A stretch of DNA of 64,000 nucleotides from Poa pratensis (lineage: Eukaryota > Streptophyta > Magnoliopsida > Poales > Poaceae). Positions 22,302 to 31,519 of this stretch are shown here, one piece after another (the first letter of the stretch is position 1; every line of letters starts with the position of its first letter). The notes below the pieces were generated by a model. That model was given only the letters and a program-made list of their open reading frames with translations. It ran no database searches and had not been told where the DNA came from. The DNA is taken from positions 41,300,982 to 41,364,981 of the forward strand of contig CAMZMU010000059.1 in NCBI GenBank assembly GCA_947311845.1. Reading direction: 5' to 3'. The translations under genes were made by a program, and so were the position numbers.

Positions 22302-23610
22302 TCATCTGCAACACTTAAAATGGTCCGTGGACGACCTGCCATGGCCGAATTTTGTTCGAGAATCCATGAACTCTTCCATGGTGAAACTCCTGTAACGTGC
22401 CGGCTTTTCTGCGGTGATAAGCTCGGGGAAGGGCCCAAGCATGTCAGAGTCGCCGAAACTGGTAGGATTGTAAAACATGGCAACGGAGACCCTAGCATCT
22501 GCACTAGACTTGATCCTCACCCTGTGCTCCACGCTATGGTACTCATCATTCGAAACCAGCTGCAAATGAAGGAGAAAGAATTGAAACGCAAATATTAGGT
22601 AGGCGGTTGTCTTTGGTATTGTTTTGTGCAACCTCAACATTCTTTACTACTACTATTATCTAAATCTAGATGCCAAATGCGAGTATTGCATCCTGGCAAA
22701 TTGGTTAGTTTGGCCCAATTAAATTTGTTGGTAAGTTGGAGGAGTACTACTAATGAATAATGCTCGATCATCGATGTGCACTCCTTACCTTGAGCACGTC
22801 CCCGATGTTGACCACAAGCGCGCCTGGCACTGGCAGCACATCCACCCACTGCCCATCGTTGTCGCCGCCGTTGATGCGCACCTGAAGCCCTCCAATGTCG
22901 TCCTGCGCAAGCACGGTGAAGAAGCAGGGGTCGGTGTGCACCGTGCTGCCCACCACGCGCGCCGGCTCCGGGCAAGGCGGGTAATAGTTGCCCGCCATCG
23001 CCCAGCCCCCCACGCGCATCGCACTTTGAAGCCGCGACGCGCCGACGCCGAGCGCCTCCGAAAGCACCCCGGCAATCTCCTCCCCGAACGCCCCCAAGCA
23101 CCGATAGGACTCCACCAGCGCGTCACGGCAAGCCGCCGGGAAACGGCCAAGGTCGGGCGCCGGCGGACAAAGAGAGAGCCGGAGGACGTCACGCCAGAGC
23201 AGGAGACCGACTGGGTTGTGGCCGAACGCGTAGGCGGCGGTGGAGTAGGTGACACCCCCAACTGGCGTGCGCGTGTAGAACTCCGAGCGGACGGCGAGAG
23301 GCAGCTCGTGGAAAGCTCGGACGGCGGATACCAGGGCATCGGCCTGGACGCCGTGGTTGGTGACGTAGAAGATGCCGCACGTACGCGCGGCGGCGCCGAC
23401 CAGCGGCACGGTGGACGACCGCGGAAGAGAGAAGTCGACTGTCGGGATGGCGAAGGACGTATCAAGAGCCGGCGTGTAGGGGCTAGCGGGGACGAGGAAG
23501 AAGGGTGGCACGGTGGTGACGCCAGACTCGATGTTGCCGCGGACGCCGGCGCGGGATGCGTGGTACTCAGCCAACGCAGCCACGGTGTCGTAGTCGTCTG
23601 CTGTGGCCAT
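22302..23610 (-). CDS. 2-oxoglutarate/Fe(II)-dependent dioxygenase, complete
   Basis: Two exons, 23610-22789 and 22559-22302, joined over a 229-bp GT-AG intron in phase 0, give 359 residues, a normal length for plant DOXC-class enzymes. The N-terminus has the GVRGNIESGVTTVPPFF block typical of the ACC-oxidase-homologue/desacetoxyvindoline-4-hydroxylase-like group. The DIOX_N region follows, with FYVTNHG near 81-87. The catalytic domain shows the iron ligands His225 and Asp227 (VHTDPCFF) and His286 (VEHRV), and the 2-oxoglutarate-binding Arg297-x-Ser299. All required residues are present, so an active soluble oxygenase is expected. The substrate cannot be read from sequence and it is probably not a true ACC oxidase. 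A second copy begins at the right edge of the window. Confidence 0.9.
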
Positions 23611-24522
23611 CTTTCGTTGTCCAAAGCAGGTACTGGAGCTGGACTACTCCTGGAAGTGTTGAGGATGGTTACCTGGCTGCCTTTGCTAACCCGGCTTGGG
23701 GTTGTTGAGTTCTTGAGAGAGAAAGGAAACTTCGTTGCGTCAATATTCAATGAACACTGGATCATTCAGTACGTAATATGGTTGAAACTTAGCACTTGTC
23801 TGATGCATGAAAGGGGAGACGGAAGTCACTCCAACAACACGTTTCTACTCTGTTCGGAAAAGGACGTCACAAAAATGATTGTGACATCCTTTTCTCAACG
23901 GAGGGAGTATATTTTATATAGTCAGCTGTAATCCACAGGACAGTACGTGTAAAATATGGTTGGGATGCATTATGCATCAGAGTCTCAGAGAGGACAAGGA
24001 AGGAGGCTCAGCACGTTACTCCAAATTCTGAATGTACGATGGCGACAAAGGTTTTGTTTTCTAACATAAGACAGGCACGATATTTTGTTATGAGCGCTTG
24101 TTCCCATGGGATAAACCAAGAAGATTTGTCGCTCTTTCTTTTGGGCCGGTGATGATCATGTTCATGGGACAATGTAAGGTCGCTTTGGGGGAGGTTTGTT
24201 CCCTCATAAAAAAAAGGTGGTATCAGTTTTCGACTTTTTGTTGCCTTCGTGCCCACAACATTGTTTTGCTTATCAAACTTATCGCAAAGGTTCATAGCTT
24301 TTTCTCCACCCCTTGGAAACTTTGGTCCATCTCTCGGTATGGTTCACCCCTTGGAGATATTTTTTCGGCTTCATCGCGTCCACGGCTTGGACGGCCGCGG
24401 CGGGGACGGTAGCGGTTTCATCGGCGGAGGCGGGGGCTACGGGTGGTATGTTGACCATGTAATGTTTCCTAGGGTAGGTCGTGGGAGAGGAAAGGATTGG
24501 AACAGAAATTGTGTGCCACAAG
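23611..24522. other. Dioxygenase promoter side; mini-Stowaway at 23848-23907
   Basis: 23848-23907 is a 60-bp Stowaway derivative: CTCTGTTCGGAAAAGGACGT and its near-complete inverse form a hairpin, with TA at 23846-23847 and 23908-23909. It lies 238 bp upstream of the dioxygenase ATG. Other sequence shows no gene. Confidence 0.7.
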
Positions 24523-24870
24523 TCAGGATGTAAATGACAGTGGCGTCCACTGGTACCACTTACGCCACCTACCAAAATTAGCCTATATGGCGTATACGGA
24601 CAACCACGTAAATTAAGTGGCCTACGTGGCAAATCCACTAAGCCCACGAGCGCCAGCGGTGGAACACCAAATTTCTCCTCTCACTCATCCCCCGCACGCA
24701 CAGCCGCCATCGCCCATCGGACTCTGCATCTCCGCTCGCCCGCCGCCTCCAGATCCGTGCGTCCCCAACCTCCCTTTCCACGGCCATGAGGGGCATCATG
24801 AGCCCGAAAAATCATGCCATGGCGGGCACAACTCTAGCATGGGCCAGGATCCGGCCATGGACGCGGCCAC

Positions 24871-25762
24871 TTTATTTGGTCCGAGATTAAATTCTTGGAA
24901 TGCCTTGCTGTCACGGTTGGAATCAGTCCAACTTACGCAAGGTCCCGATGAATTTCGGTGGAATTTATGCGGGAATGATAAATTCTCAGTAGATTCTATA
25001 TATAGGGCGCTCGTGCATTCTGATATTCCAGTCGATGATAATAAAAAAATATGGCACATGAAGATTCCACTTAAAATTAAAGTTTTTTCGTGGTATCTTC
25101 GTAGGGGTGTCATTTTAACCAAGGATAACCTTGTCAAACGGAATTGGCATGGAAGTACTAAGTGTGTGTTTTGTCCTCAACATGAGACAATAAAACACTT
25201 ATTCTTCGAGTGTAGTTTCGCGCGTTCTATATGGTCAGCTATCCAAATAGCGTCTAACTTATATCCACCCAAGTCTGTTGCCAATGTTTTTGGCAATTGG
25301 CTGCATGGGATAGATAAAAAGTTTAGAACGGTTATTAGGGTTGGAGCGATTGCCGTTATATGGTCGCTTTGGCTGAGTAGAAATGACAATGTTTTCAATG
25401 ATAAAAATGTGTCTCATATGCAGGTACTCTACCGTTGCACAAGTATTCTCCGTACGTGGTCCACCTTACAACAGGTGGGATTTCGAGACCTCTTTACGGA
25501 GGCGTATGCAAGACTGAAGGAGGTGACGAGGGACATTTTTTCACAACATGGGTGGCCGCTTGATCGCCGGATTGGACCTCCATAGGTCGTCGAGCTTGGC
25601 TATGACATAGGCGTTTTACTTTATTCTTATTAATTGTATTTCGCCTATTGTTGCACAACTTTTACTTTCTCCGTTGGATTGCGGCTGTGTGCATTTTTGA
25701 TGCAGAGTCCCAGTGTAACACTTAAACTTTTGAGTAATAAAGCCCTTTATCTAAAAAAAAAA
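24871..25762 (+). mobile_element. 5'-truncated LINE (C-terminal zinc-finger RVT region), inserted in the Pack-MULE
   Basis: 892 bp ending in poly(A), with the target duplication TGGACGCGGCCAC at 24858-24870 and 25763-25775. The plus frame from 24871 to 25585 reads as the LINE-encoded zf-RVT region: WHMKIPLKIKVFSWYL, then CVFCPQHETIKHLFFEC with its Cys/His pattern, then the WSLWLSRND block. The reverse transcriptase core is missing through 5' truncation. The open frame is uninterrupted from the junction to the stop, indicating a fairly recent insertion. Confidence 0.9.
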
Positions 25763-25900
25763 TGGACGCGGCCACGGCGTCACGGCTGGCGACACAGTGC
25801 TCGCCGCCGGGGAGCCCTACGCGGCCGGGCCCACGGACGCCGGCCGCCCGGGCACCTTCGACACGGGTTACTTCGGCCCGGTAGCCCGGCGACGCCATGG

Positions 25901-26345
25901 TCAGGACTGTACCTCAAGGTCGCGGCCATGGCGGCCAAAATCGAACCAGGCCAAGCTCGTTGGCTCGACCATGGCGGACATGTCCTTGCGCTTGGAGAGG
26001 AACCGCTGCAGCGACGCCTTTCTCTCCATCGGCATGTCGATCAGCGCCGGCGCCGCCACAGGCGAGGCCGCCGCGCCGTCGCCGCCACAGGCGAGGCCGC
26101 CGCGCCGTCGCGTAACGGATCAGCTCAACGGCCCTGCCCGGCGTGCAGCTGTCGAGCAGACGAGCACTACCACCCTGCCCCCGTAGAAGATCGTCAGCTG
26201 ATGTGCTCCGTCGGTTTCCTGCATAGCCACCACATGCGCCGCGTTGATGGACGGCGACATCGGCATCGGCATCGGAACGGCCCCGGCTGAGCACGCCGCA
26301 GACCACGACGATACGGCCAGCGGAGTCCGTCGTCGCGGCCGCCAT
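25901..26345 (-). pseudogene. JAZ (TIFY11-like) jasmonate repressor pseudogene captured in the MULE
   Basis: The frame starting at ATG 26345 gives MAAATTDSAG and a VVVCGVLSRGR motif resembling the N-terminal region of TIFY11-type JAZ proteins. A second frame gives HQLTIFYGGRVVVL, the TIFY core, at about 26200-26165. The first frame then continues DSCTPGRAVELIRYA. A last frame gives IDMPMERKASLQRFLSKRKD, a clear Jas motif, at about 26041-25982, ending at the stop 25901-25903. The order N-terminus, TIFY, Jas is that of an intronless JAZ, but three frame changes are needed. A 29-bp tandem duplication lies between TIFY and Jas (about 26051-26108). It cannot encode a complete repressor, though short TIFY- or Jas-containing peptides or antisense RNA are conceivable. 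Confidence 0.8.
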
Positions 26346-27268
26346 GGGCGGCATTGACTGGACGCGCGTACTGCGGAGCCGAGACGGGACGGGTGGGAGG
26401 GCAGAGGGCTGCGGCGGCGGCGATCACTGGCATTTGCTAGCTCCACCAACTCGTTGGTTCATCTCGTGGTTCTTGCCTGTAAACAAACAGCAGTCTGGGG
26501 AAAGTGAAGCATGTGGGAGAGAGAGAAAGCAAGGTGAGCACTCGCAAGCTAGGTGGCGTATAGCGGCTACCATGAAAACCACTTATATCCACTAATAATA
26601 TACGGCTGCCATATAATCCGGTTAATCGTGAGGTGGCGCAGGTGGACACGTCCAAAACGTCCACCGAGCTGACCATTTACATCCTAAGCCACAAGAGGTG
26701 GCCGAGGGGAGGACACCATAGTTGTCTGTGCGTGTTCAGACAAGACGCAGATATCGTTCAAATTTGGGTCGGAATGGTCCACACGGACAAAAAAAGAATA
26801 TCGGTCAGTTTGGGTCGTCGCGTTGGGCCATGATTTGTGCCTGCGCAGATAGAAACATAATCAGGCGAACGAATTGGGTCGGTGCATTAGAGTTGCCGTA
26901 AAGTATCAGATCATGCAGGGGCAACACGTGAACCCTACCGTTAGCAAGGATAGTAGTAGATTGTGCCAACGTGTAGCACTGCTAGCTGTACTAACTATGT
27001 TTCTAAAAAAATTCAATTATAAAACTTGATCAACAATGTATAAAAAACTATTGACAATTATAAAACTATGTAGATCGATATAATATGAAACCACATTTCC
27101 TTATGTATTTAATGATATTGATTTGACACTGTAGATGTTAATAGGTTTTTCTCTAACTTTGTCAATGCTTATATTGTTGGACTTTGATCAAAATTTATAT
27201 ACCTTCTTTTAGGAACAAATGGACTATGATAGTAGTAGTAAATAAGTTTACATGTGTTCTAAATAGTA

Positions 27269-27411
27269 CTCTCTCCGGTTGGAAATGGTTGACACAAATT
27301 TGTCAAAATATGGATATATCTACATACTAAGTCTAAATATGTGTTCTAAAATAAGTCTAGATATATCCGTATTTAGACAAATCTTTTTCAATTATTTCCA
27401 ATCGGAGAGAG
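27269..27411. mobile_element. Stowaway MITE
   Basis: 143 bp; ends CTCTCTCCGGTTGGAAAT and its inverse; TA at 27267-27268 and 27412-27413. Non-coding and largely self-complementary. Confidence 0.9.
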
Positions 27412-27907
27412 TACTGCTCTCTTATATCTTGACTTTTTTGCAGATGTTTGGGCTTGCTATGATTTGAACCTCTGGATGTCTAGTGATACCAATGTTTACA
27501 CGCAACTCTCATACGAGTTGATACCATTTATTGTTCTAAGCTTATACTACTCGTATAGTCGTATGCCTTGGGTTTTGCAGATATTTTCTCTATAACACTT
27601 ACTAGGGTTTTAAACAACTGACATATTTTTTGGAAACATTGCCAAGTTTTCTATGACTATCAGGTTGTAGAAAAAGTCCACATTTTCATATACAACCATC
27701 AGGTTGTTTCAAAACATTTATCAGGTTTTCTGATAAAACTAACATGTTATTTCAATGAAGGCGTTATTTTTTTTTTTTGAAAAGCGGTTATTCGGTTTGC
27801 AAAAAGAATCTCTCGGATTATTTAGCCATAGCTGCATGATTGTTGAAACAGCAAAAAAACTGTCAAGTTGTTTTGAAAAGTTTGCCTCATTTTGTTTTTA
27901 AAAATTA

Positions 27908-28001
27908 CTCCCTCCGATCCACAAAAAGTGTCGTGGGAAATGAACTTGACTAGTACAATTCCATAGCTGTACTTGCGAAAGTTTTTATGGACCGGAGGGG
28001 G
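27908..28001. mobile_element. Short Stowaway MITE
   Basis: 94 bp; ends CTCCCTCCGATCCACAAAAA and an inverse with few mismatches; TA at 27906-27907 and 28002-28003. Confidence 0.88.
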
Positions 28002-28400
28002 TACCAATTTTTTTCAAAAACTATCGGGTATTTTAGAAATGCCTACCAATTGTTTTTCAAACAACTAACATGTTAATTGTTATCAAGTAGACATAATTTG
28101 AATAGATATGGCCCATGCTTCGGCCCTAGAGATTCAAATTATGTTGCCCATTAGTTAGATAGATATGATCGACCAAGCAGTATTGTTCAGTATTTGATAG
28201 ACCTATAACAATTATTTAACTGATAAGATTAACGCTATTTTCCATAAAACAAAAATCCTACGGTTGCATGGGCCGATGTCTCATGGGCCATTAAATATGG
28301 CGAAGAACTCAGGCAGGCCCGTTATCTGGGTACGCAGGCCGCAGGGCAGCCTCGTTCCTCTTCCACCTCCAGTACATAGCGCAGAGCGGCGGCGCTACCA

Positions 28401-30081
28401 ATGGCTATGGAGTCGGCAGGTCCTAGTGCCAAGAAGATGAAACTCGCGCCACCGAACATCCACGAAGCGGCTCCGTCGCGATCTCCGACCGATCCCAAAC
28501 CCACTATCCCGGAGATCAGAAGCCAAGAACAACCGCCGGAAGCTGAGGAAGATGGCGGTGAAGCCTCGCCGGATCGCATCAGCAACCTTGCCGACGACAT
28601 CCTAGGCGAGATCATATCCCTCCTGCCCACCAAGGACGGCGCCCGCACCCAGGCCCTTGCGTCTCGGTGGCGCAACATATGGCGCGACGCCCCTATTAAC
28701 CTTGACTGCCGTGGCCTCCCTGACGCTGAAGATGTAGTCCTCCCCGGCGTCATCCTCTCCGCGCACGAGGGACCCGTCCGCCGCCTCTGCCTCCCGGCCC
28801 GCGTACTACGGTACGGAGCGAACGTGGTAGAAACCTGGCTCGGATCCCCCGCTCTCCACAAGCTCCAGGAGCTCGAGTTCTACCCAGAGCTAAGATATGA
28901 AACTCCAAGTCCAATCTTAGTACCGCTGCAGTCAACACCGGCGTTCTCGTCCACTCTCCGTGTCGCCACCATTAGCCAGTGCGATCTCCAGGACTACATG
29001 GTTCGAACGCTTCGCTTTCCCCAGCTCAGGAAGCTTGCACTCGTGGAGGTCAAAATCTTGGCGGGCTCGCTGCACAGCATTATCACCTCCGGCTGCCCTG
29101 GCCATGAGTGTTTGCTGCTCAGGGCCAGCTTTGAGTTTCGTCGTCTCAGGATCAACTCCCCTACCCTTAAAAGTATAGGCATTCATTCTAATTTTGTGCA
29201 ACTCGTCATTGAAGACGCACCTTCACTTCAGAGGTTGCTATATCTTAAAATGCATAGGCAAATGCAAGTCTCGGTAATCTCCGCGCCTAAACTGGAGACC
29301 TTGGGTTACATTTCTGAATATGCTAGGGACTGCAGTATGATGTTTAGCTCCACTGTTATCCAGGTAGCTATATCCTCTCTACTTCTTGCCTCTTCCACCA
29401 CTTCTACGTTACATTTTTGTTTACATAGAAGTTACACATCGCTTGTACTTATTTATGTCCTAATGTCGTCTTCCATGCTTGGTAAAGATCTTGCGCATTG
29501 ATAACCTGGCAACTGTGGTGCGTTCTGTCAAGATCTTAGCTGTCATAATGAGACTTCTTAATCTCGACATGATTATTGACTTCATGAGATGTTTTCCATG
29601 CTTGGAGAAGTTGTATGTGAAGGTGATGATTCATTAGTAGTTCATAATGTATTAGTGTTCACTGTCCAGTTGCTATATTGATCACTTGGAGTTCTAAAGT
29701 GGTTGATTTTTTCTGTTCATCCAGAGAAGTCGATCAGGGGAAAAGAATTTGTGGTGTGGAAAGCACCGGAATCTTCTGACATCTCTTGACATCCGTTTGA
29801 AGACAATAGTGCTGGGATTTTACCAGGGCACGAGGTCACAAGTTAGCTTTACCACATTCTTTGTACTGAAGGCAAGAATGCTGGAGTCGATCACACTTGA
29901 GGTTGCGTCAGGAGATTACAATGAGGATTTCTTTGCAGAACAACATAGGTTGCTTGAGATGGAGAAGAGGGCTTCTAGAGGTGCTCGGCTTTGTTTTTCA
30001 AGATCTTGTCGTCACGATGTTCCAGGTATCGAGCATGTCAGTGATTTGGATATAATCGACCCCTTCGCATGTGGATGTTGA
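28401..30081 (+). CDS. F-box/LRR protein with FBD-like C-terminus (F4), intact
   Basis: Three exons, 28401-29363, 29488-29622 and 29725-30081, all in phase 0 with GT-AG introns, encode 484 residues. Exon 2 is 135 bp, and exon 3 is 357 bp including the stop, exactly as in F1. The start MAMESAGPSAKK is followed by the KKMKL stretch. The F-box is at about residues 51-98 (ISNLADDILGEIISLLP ... SRWRNIWR). Then come leucine-rich repeats (LRFPQLRKLALV, CLLLRASF) and the C-terminal block LDIRLKTIVLGFYQG ... FFVLKARMLESITLEV, ending DPFACGC. No lesions were found. By family it should act as an SCF substrate receptor; the target is unknown. It lies on the opposite strand from F1, and a hAT MITE begins 9 bp after its stop codon, so the MITE is probably in the 3' UTR. 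Confidence 0.87.
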
Positions 30082-30089
30082 TGCTTGAG

Positions 30090-30587
30090 CAAGGTTTTAA
30101 ATAGCCGGCTATTGCATTTAGCTCCGGTGATTTTGAAAGCTATGAAAGGCTATAGCCGGGCTATAGCGCGGCTATAACCTTATAACCGTTTTGATATATA
30201 ATGATAGAAAATTAACTTTTAAAAACGTGTATTCGTATATATATCACTAATTTAATGATACATAACATATTCACATAAGATATACGAATAACTAGAGTAC
30301 TAAACCGTAGTTCAAGATAGAGTTCTATGTCCATATTAATGTTAAAAACAATATAGGGTTGAGTTTTATTCCAAATATTATTGAGCGGACAATTTTGGTC
30401 CAAACTTTTTGGGCGTCTGAGCCGAAAATTTAGCGGCTATGGGGCTAAATTGGGGCTAAATCAATTTAGCCAGGCTATTAGCGGTTATTATCACTATAGC
30501 CTATGAAGGTCATAGCCGTAGCGCGAAGCCTCTCGAAAGGCTATAGCCAGGCTATAGCTGGGCTATAGCCGGCTATTTAAAACCTTG
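30090..30587. mobile_element. hAT-type MITE directly behind F4
   Basis: 498 bp with perfect 23-bp terminal inverted repeats starting CAAGGTTTTAAATAGCCGGC, and the 8-bp duplication TGCTTGAG at 30082-30089 and 30588-30595. The interior repeats GGCTATAGC-type words in both orientations. No transposase. The 8-bp duplication assigns it to hAT. Confidence 0.93.
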
Positions 30588-30595
30588 TGCTTGAG

Positions 30596-31519
30596 GCGTC
30601 AGTTCGGTCCTGTGTGGAGTTATTCTTGCCCATCTCATTTTGTGTTTTCTCCAAACTTGATTGCTTCTCGCTCGTGGTTGTATGGTTGATAAGCTTGTAT
30701 TATTCCAAAACCTTGTGATATAGAAACAGGCCATTTGTAGAGCAATGCACAATCGTATGAAAAAAATGGACTAAGAAACAATGGCTGGTGTCAGTTATTT
30801 TTCTTCGAAGTAGCTTCTTCAGGTGCCCGTTTTGATTTTCCTCTGGAACATTACTAAAACTATTTAATTTCTGGTGAGGATTGCACAATGCTTATACGAG
30901 GACGAACGGAGCTTTTCTGAACAGACATGCTTTTACTAGAGTAGTCAGTAGTGTATTCTGAAACTGAACATCTGAGCATCATAGGGGAATATATTGACTC
31001 GGTTTTCAGGTTATATTAGTTAGTTTTGGAGAAGGCATCTGTGCAAAGACTTGCCATGGGTCGTCGATGGACGCCATGCTGTTCGTTCCACATTTTGGGC
31101 TGCTGCTTTTTTGGGCTTCTGCTGCTGAATCTGTAGACTTTAGGAATGGAAAGGTGAAAACTGAAGCTGCAACTGAATACTAATCCTACTAGAAGAACCG
31201 TTGTTAGATATGCCTACTAGAAGAGGTGAAGTTGACATTGCATGTTTCGACTTGCCATGGGTCGTCGATGGACGCCATGTAGGCCTGCCTGTTCATCAGT
31301 GCGTCTCCGGTCTCAGATATGTCTGAGCTGAGATAACACTACATGTCTATGTTGTACGTGGCATGCATGAGGTGCTCTTTTTTCCGATATGCTGACGACT
31401 GCACAAAGTTCCTACATGGAAGATGAAACGAGATATTTGGTAGTACTAACTGAAAAGACACATGCAACCTATTAGGCGTACTGTATGTTTATATATTAGT
31501 TACACGGCGGTAGAAATAT
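30596..31519. other. F4 3' flank; no gene; 31-bp direct repeat
   Basis: Contains blocks similar to the 3' flanks of F1 and F3. An identical 31-bp direct repeat is at 31048-31078 and 31249-31279 (core GGGTCGTCGATGGACGCC). No coding frame of note. Confidence 0.5.

Larger units (their letters stand above)
8850..22370. repeat. Segmental duplication, copy 1
   Basis: Collinear and same orientation with 50306-64000 (offset about 40.8 kb at the left end, 41.6 kb at the right). Shared content, in order: F2, the F2/F3 intergenic block with its Tourist MITE, F3 with the same LTR element at the same base, the F3 3' flank, the 371-bp TIR element and the end of the dioxygenase gene. Offset changes come from copy-specific insertions described separately. 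The right limit lies beyond the window in copy 2. Confidence 0.92.
24523..26686. mobile_element. Pack-MULE-like element carrying a JAZ gene copy
   Basis: The outer ends are TCAGGATGTAAATG and the inverse of TAGGATGTAAATG. Similarity continues imperfectly inward for about 110 bp on each side (matching GCCACCT, TATATGGC and AAGTGG words in the same order), giving long Mutator-style terminal inverted repeats. The flanks are GCCACAAG at 24515-24522 and 26688-26695 (8 bp exact; the neighbouring ninth base differs). No transposase is encoded. The interior is GC-rich gene-like sequence: a leader-like CT-rich stretch from about 24650, an unidentified coding-like piece split by a LINE, and a minus-strand JAZ copy. 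Without the LINE the element is about 1.26 kb. Confidence 0.72.
26696..28400. other. Intergenic region upstream of F4 with two Stowaway MITEs
   Basis: Two complete Stowaway elements are described separately. The remaining sequence, AT-rich from 27000 to 28260, contains no gene. The F4 5' leader is expected within about 28270-28400, where sequence resembles the leaders of F3 and F3' (AAGAACTCAGGC, CGTTATCTGGG). Confidence 0.5.

Noticed and set aside
22753..23931. 392-residue open frame antisense to the dioxygenase gene
   Set aside because: It is the GC-rich antisense shadow of exon 1; composition is Arg/Ala/Gly-rich with no domain, while the minus strand shows a complete enzyme with correct introns.
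24617..25585. A single 322-residue gene on the plus strand
   Set aside because: It fuses Pack-MULE sequence with LINE coding sequence across a target-site duplication at 24870; the first 85 residues are unrelated to the LINE part.
25634..26290. 218-residue plus-strand frame
   Set aside because: It runs antisense through the JAZ copy, and the TIFY and Jas motifs on the minus strand explain the sequence.
26700..26910. Possible further Mutator-type end with TTTGGGTCG repeats
   Set aside because: The words TTGGGTCG recur, but no matching inverted end or target duplication was found.
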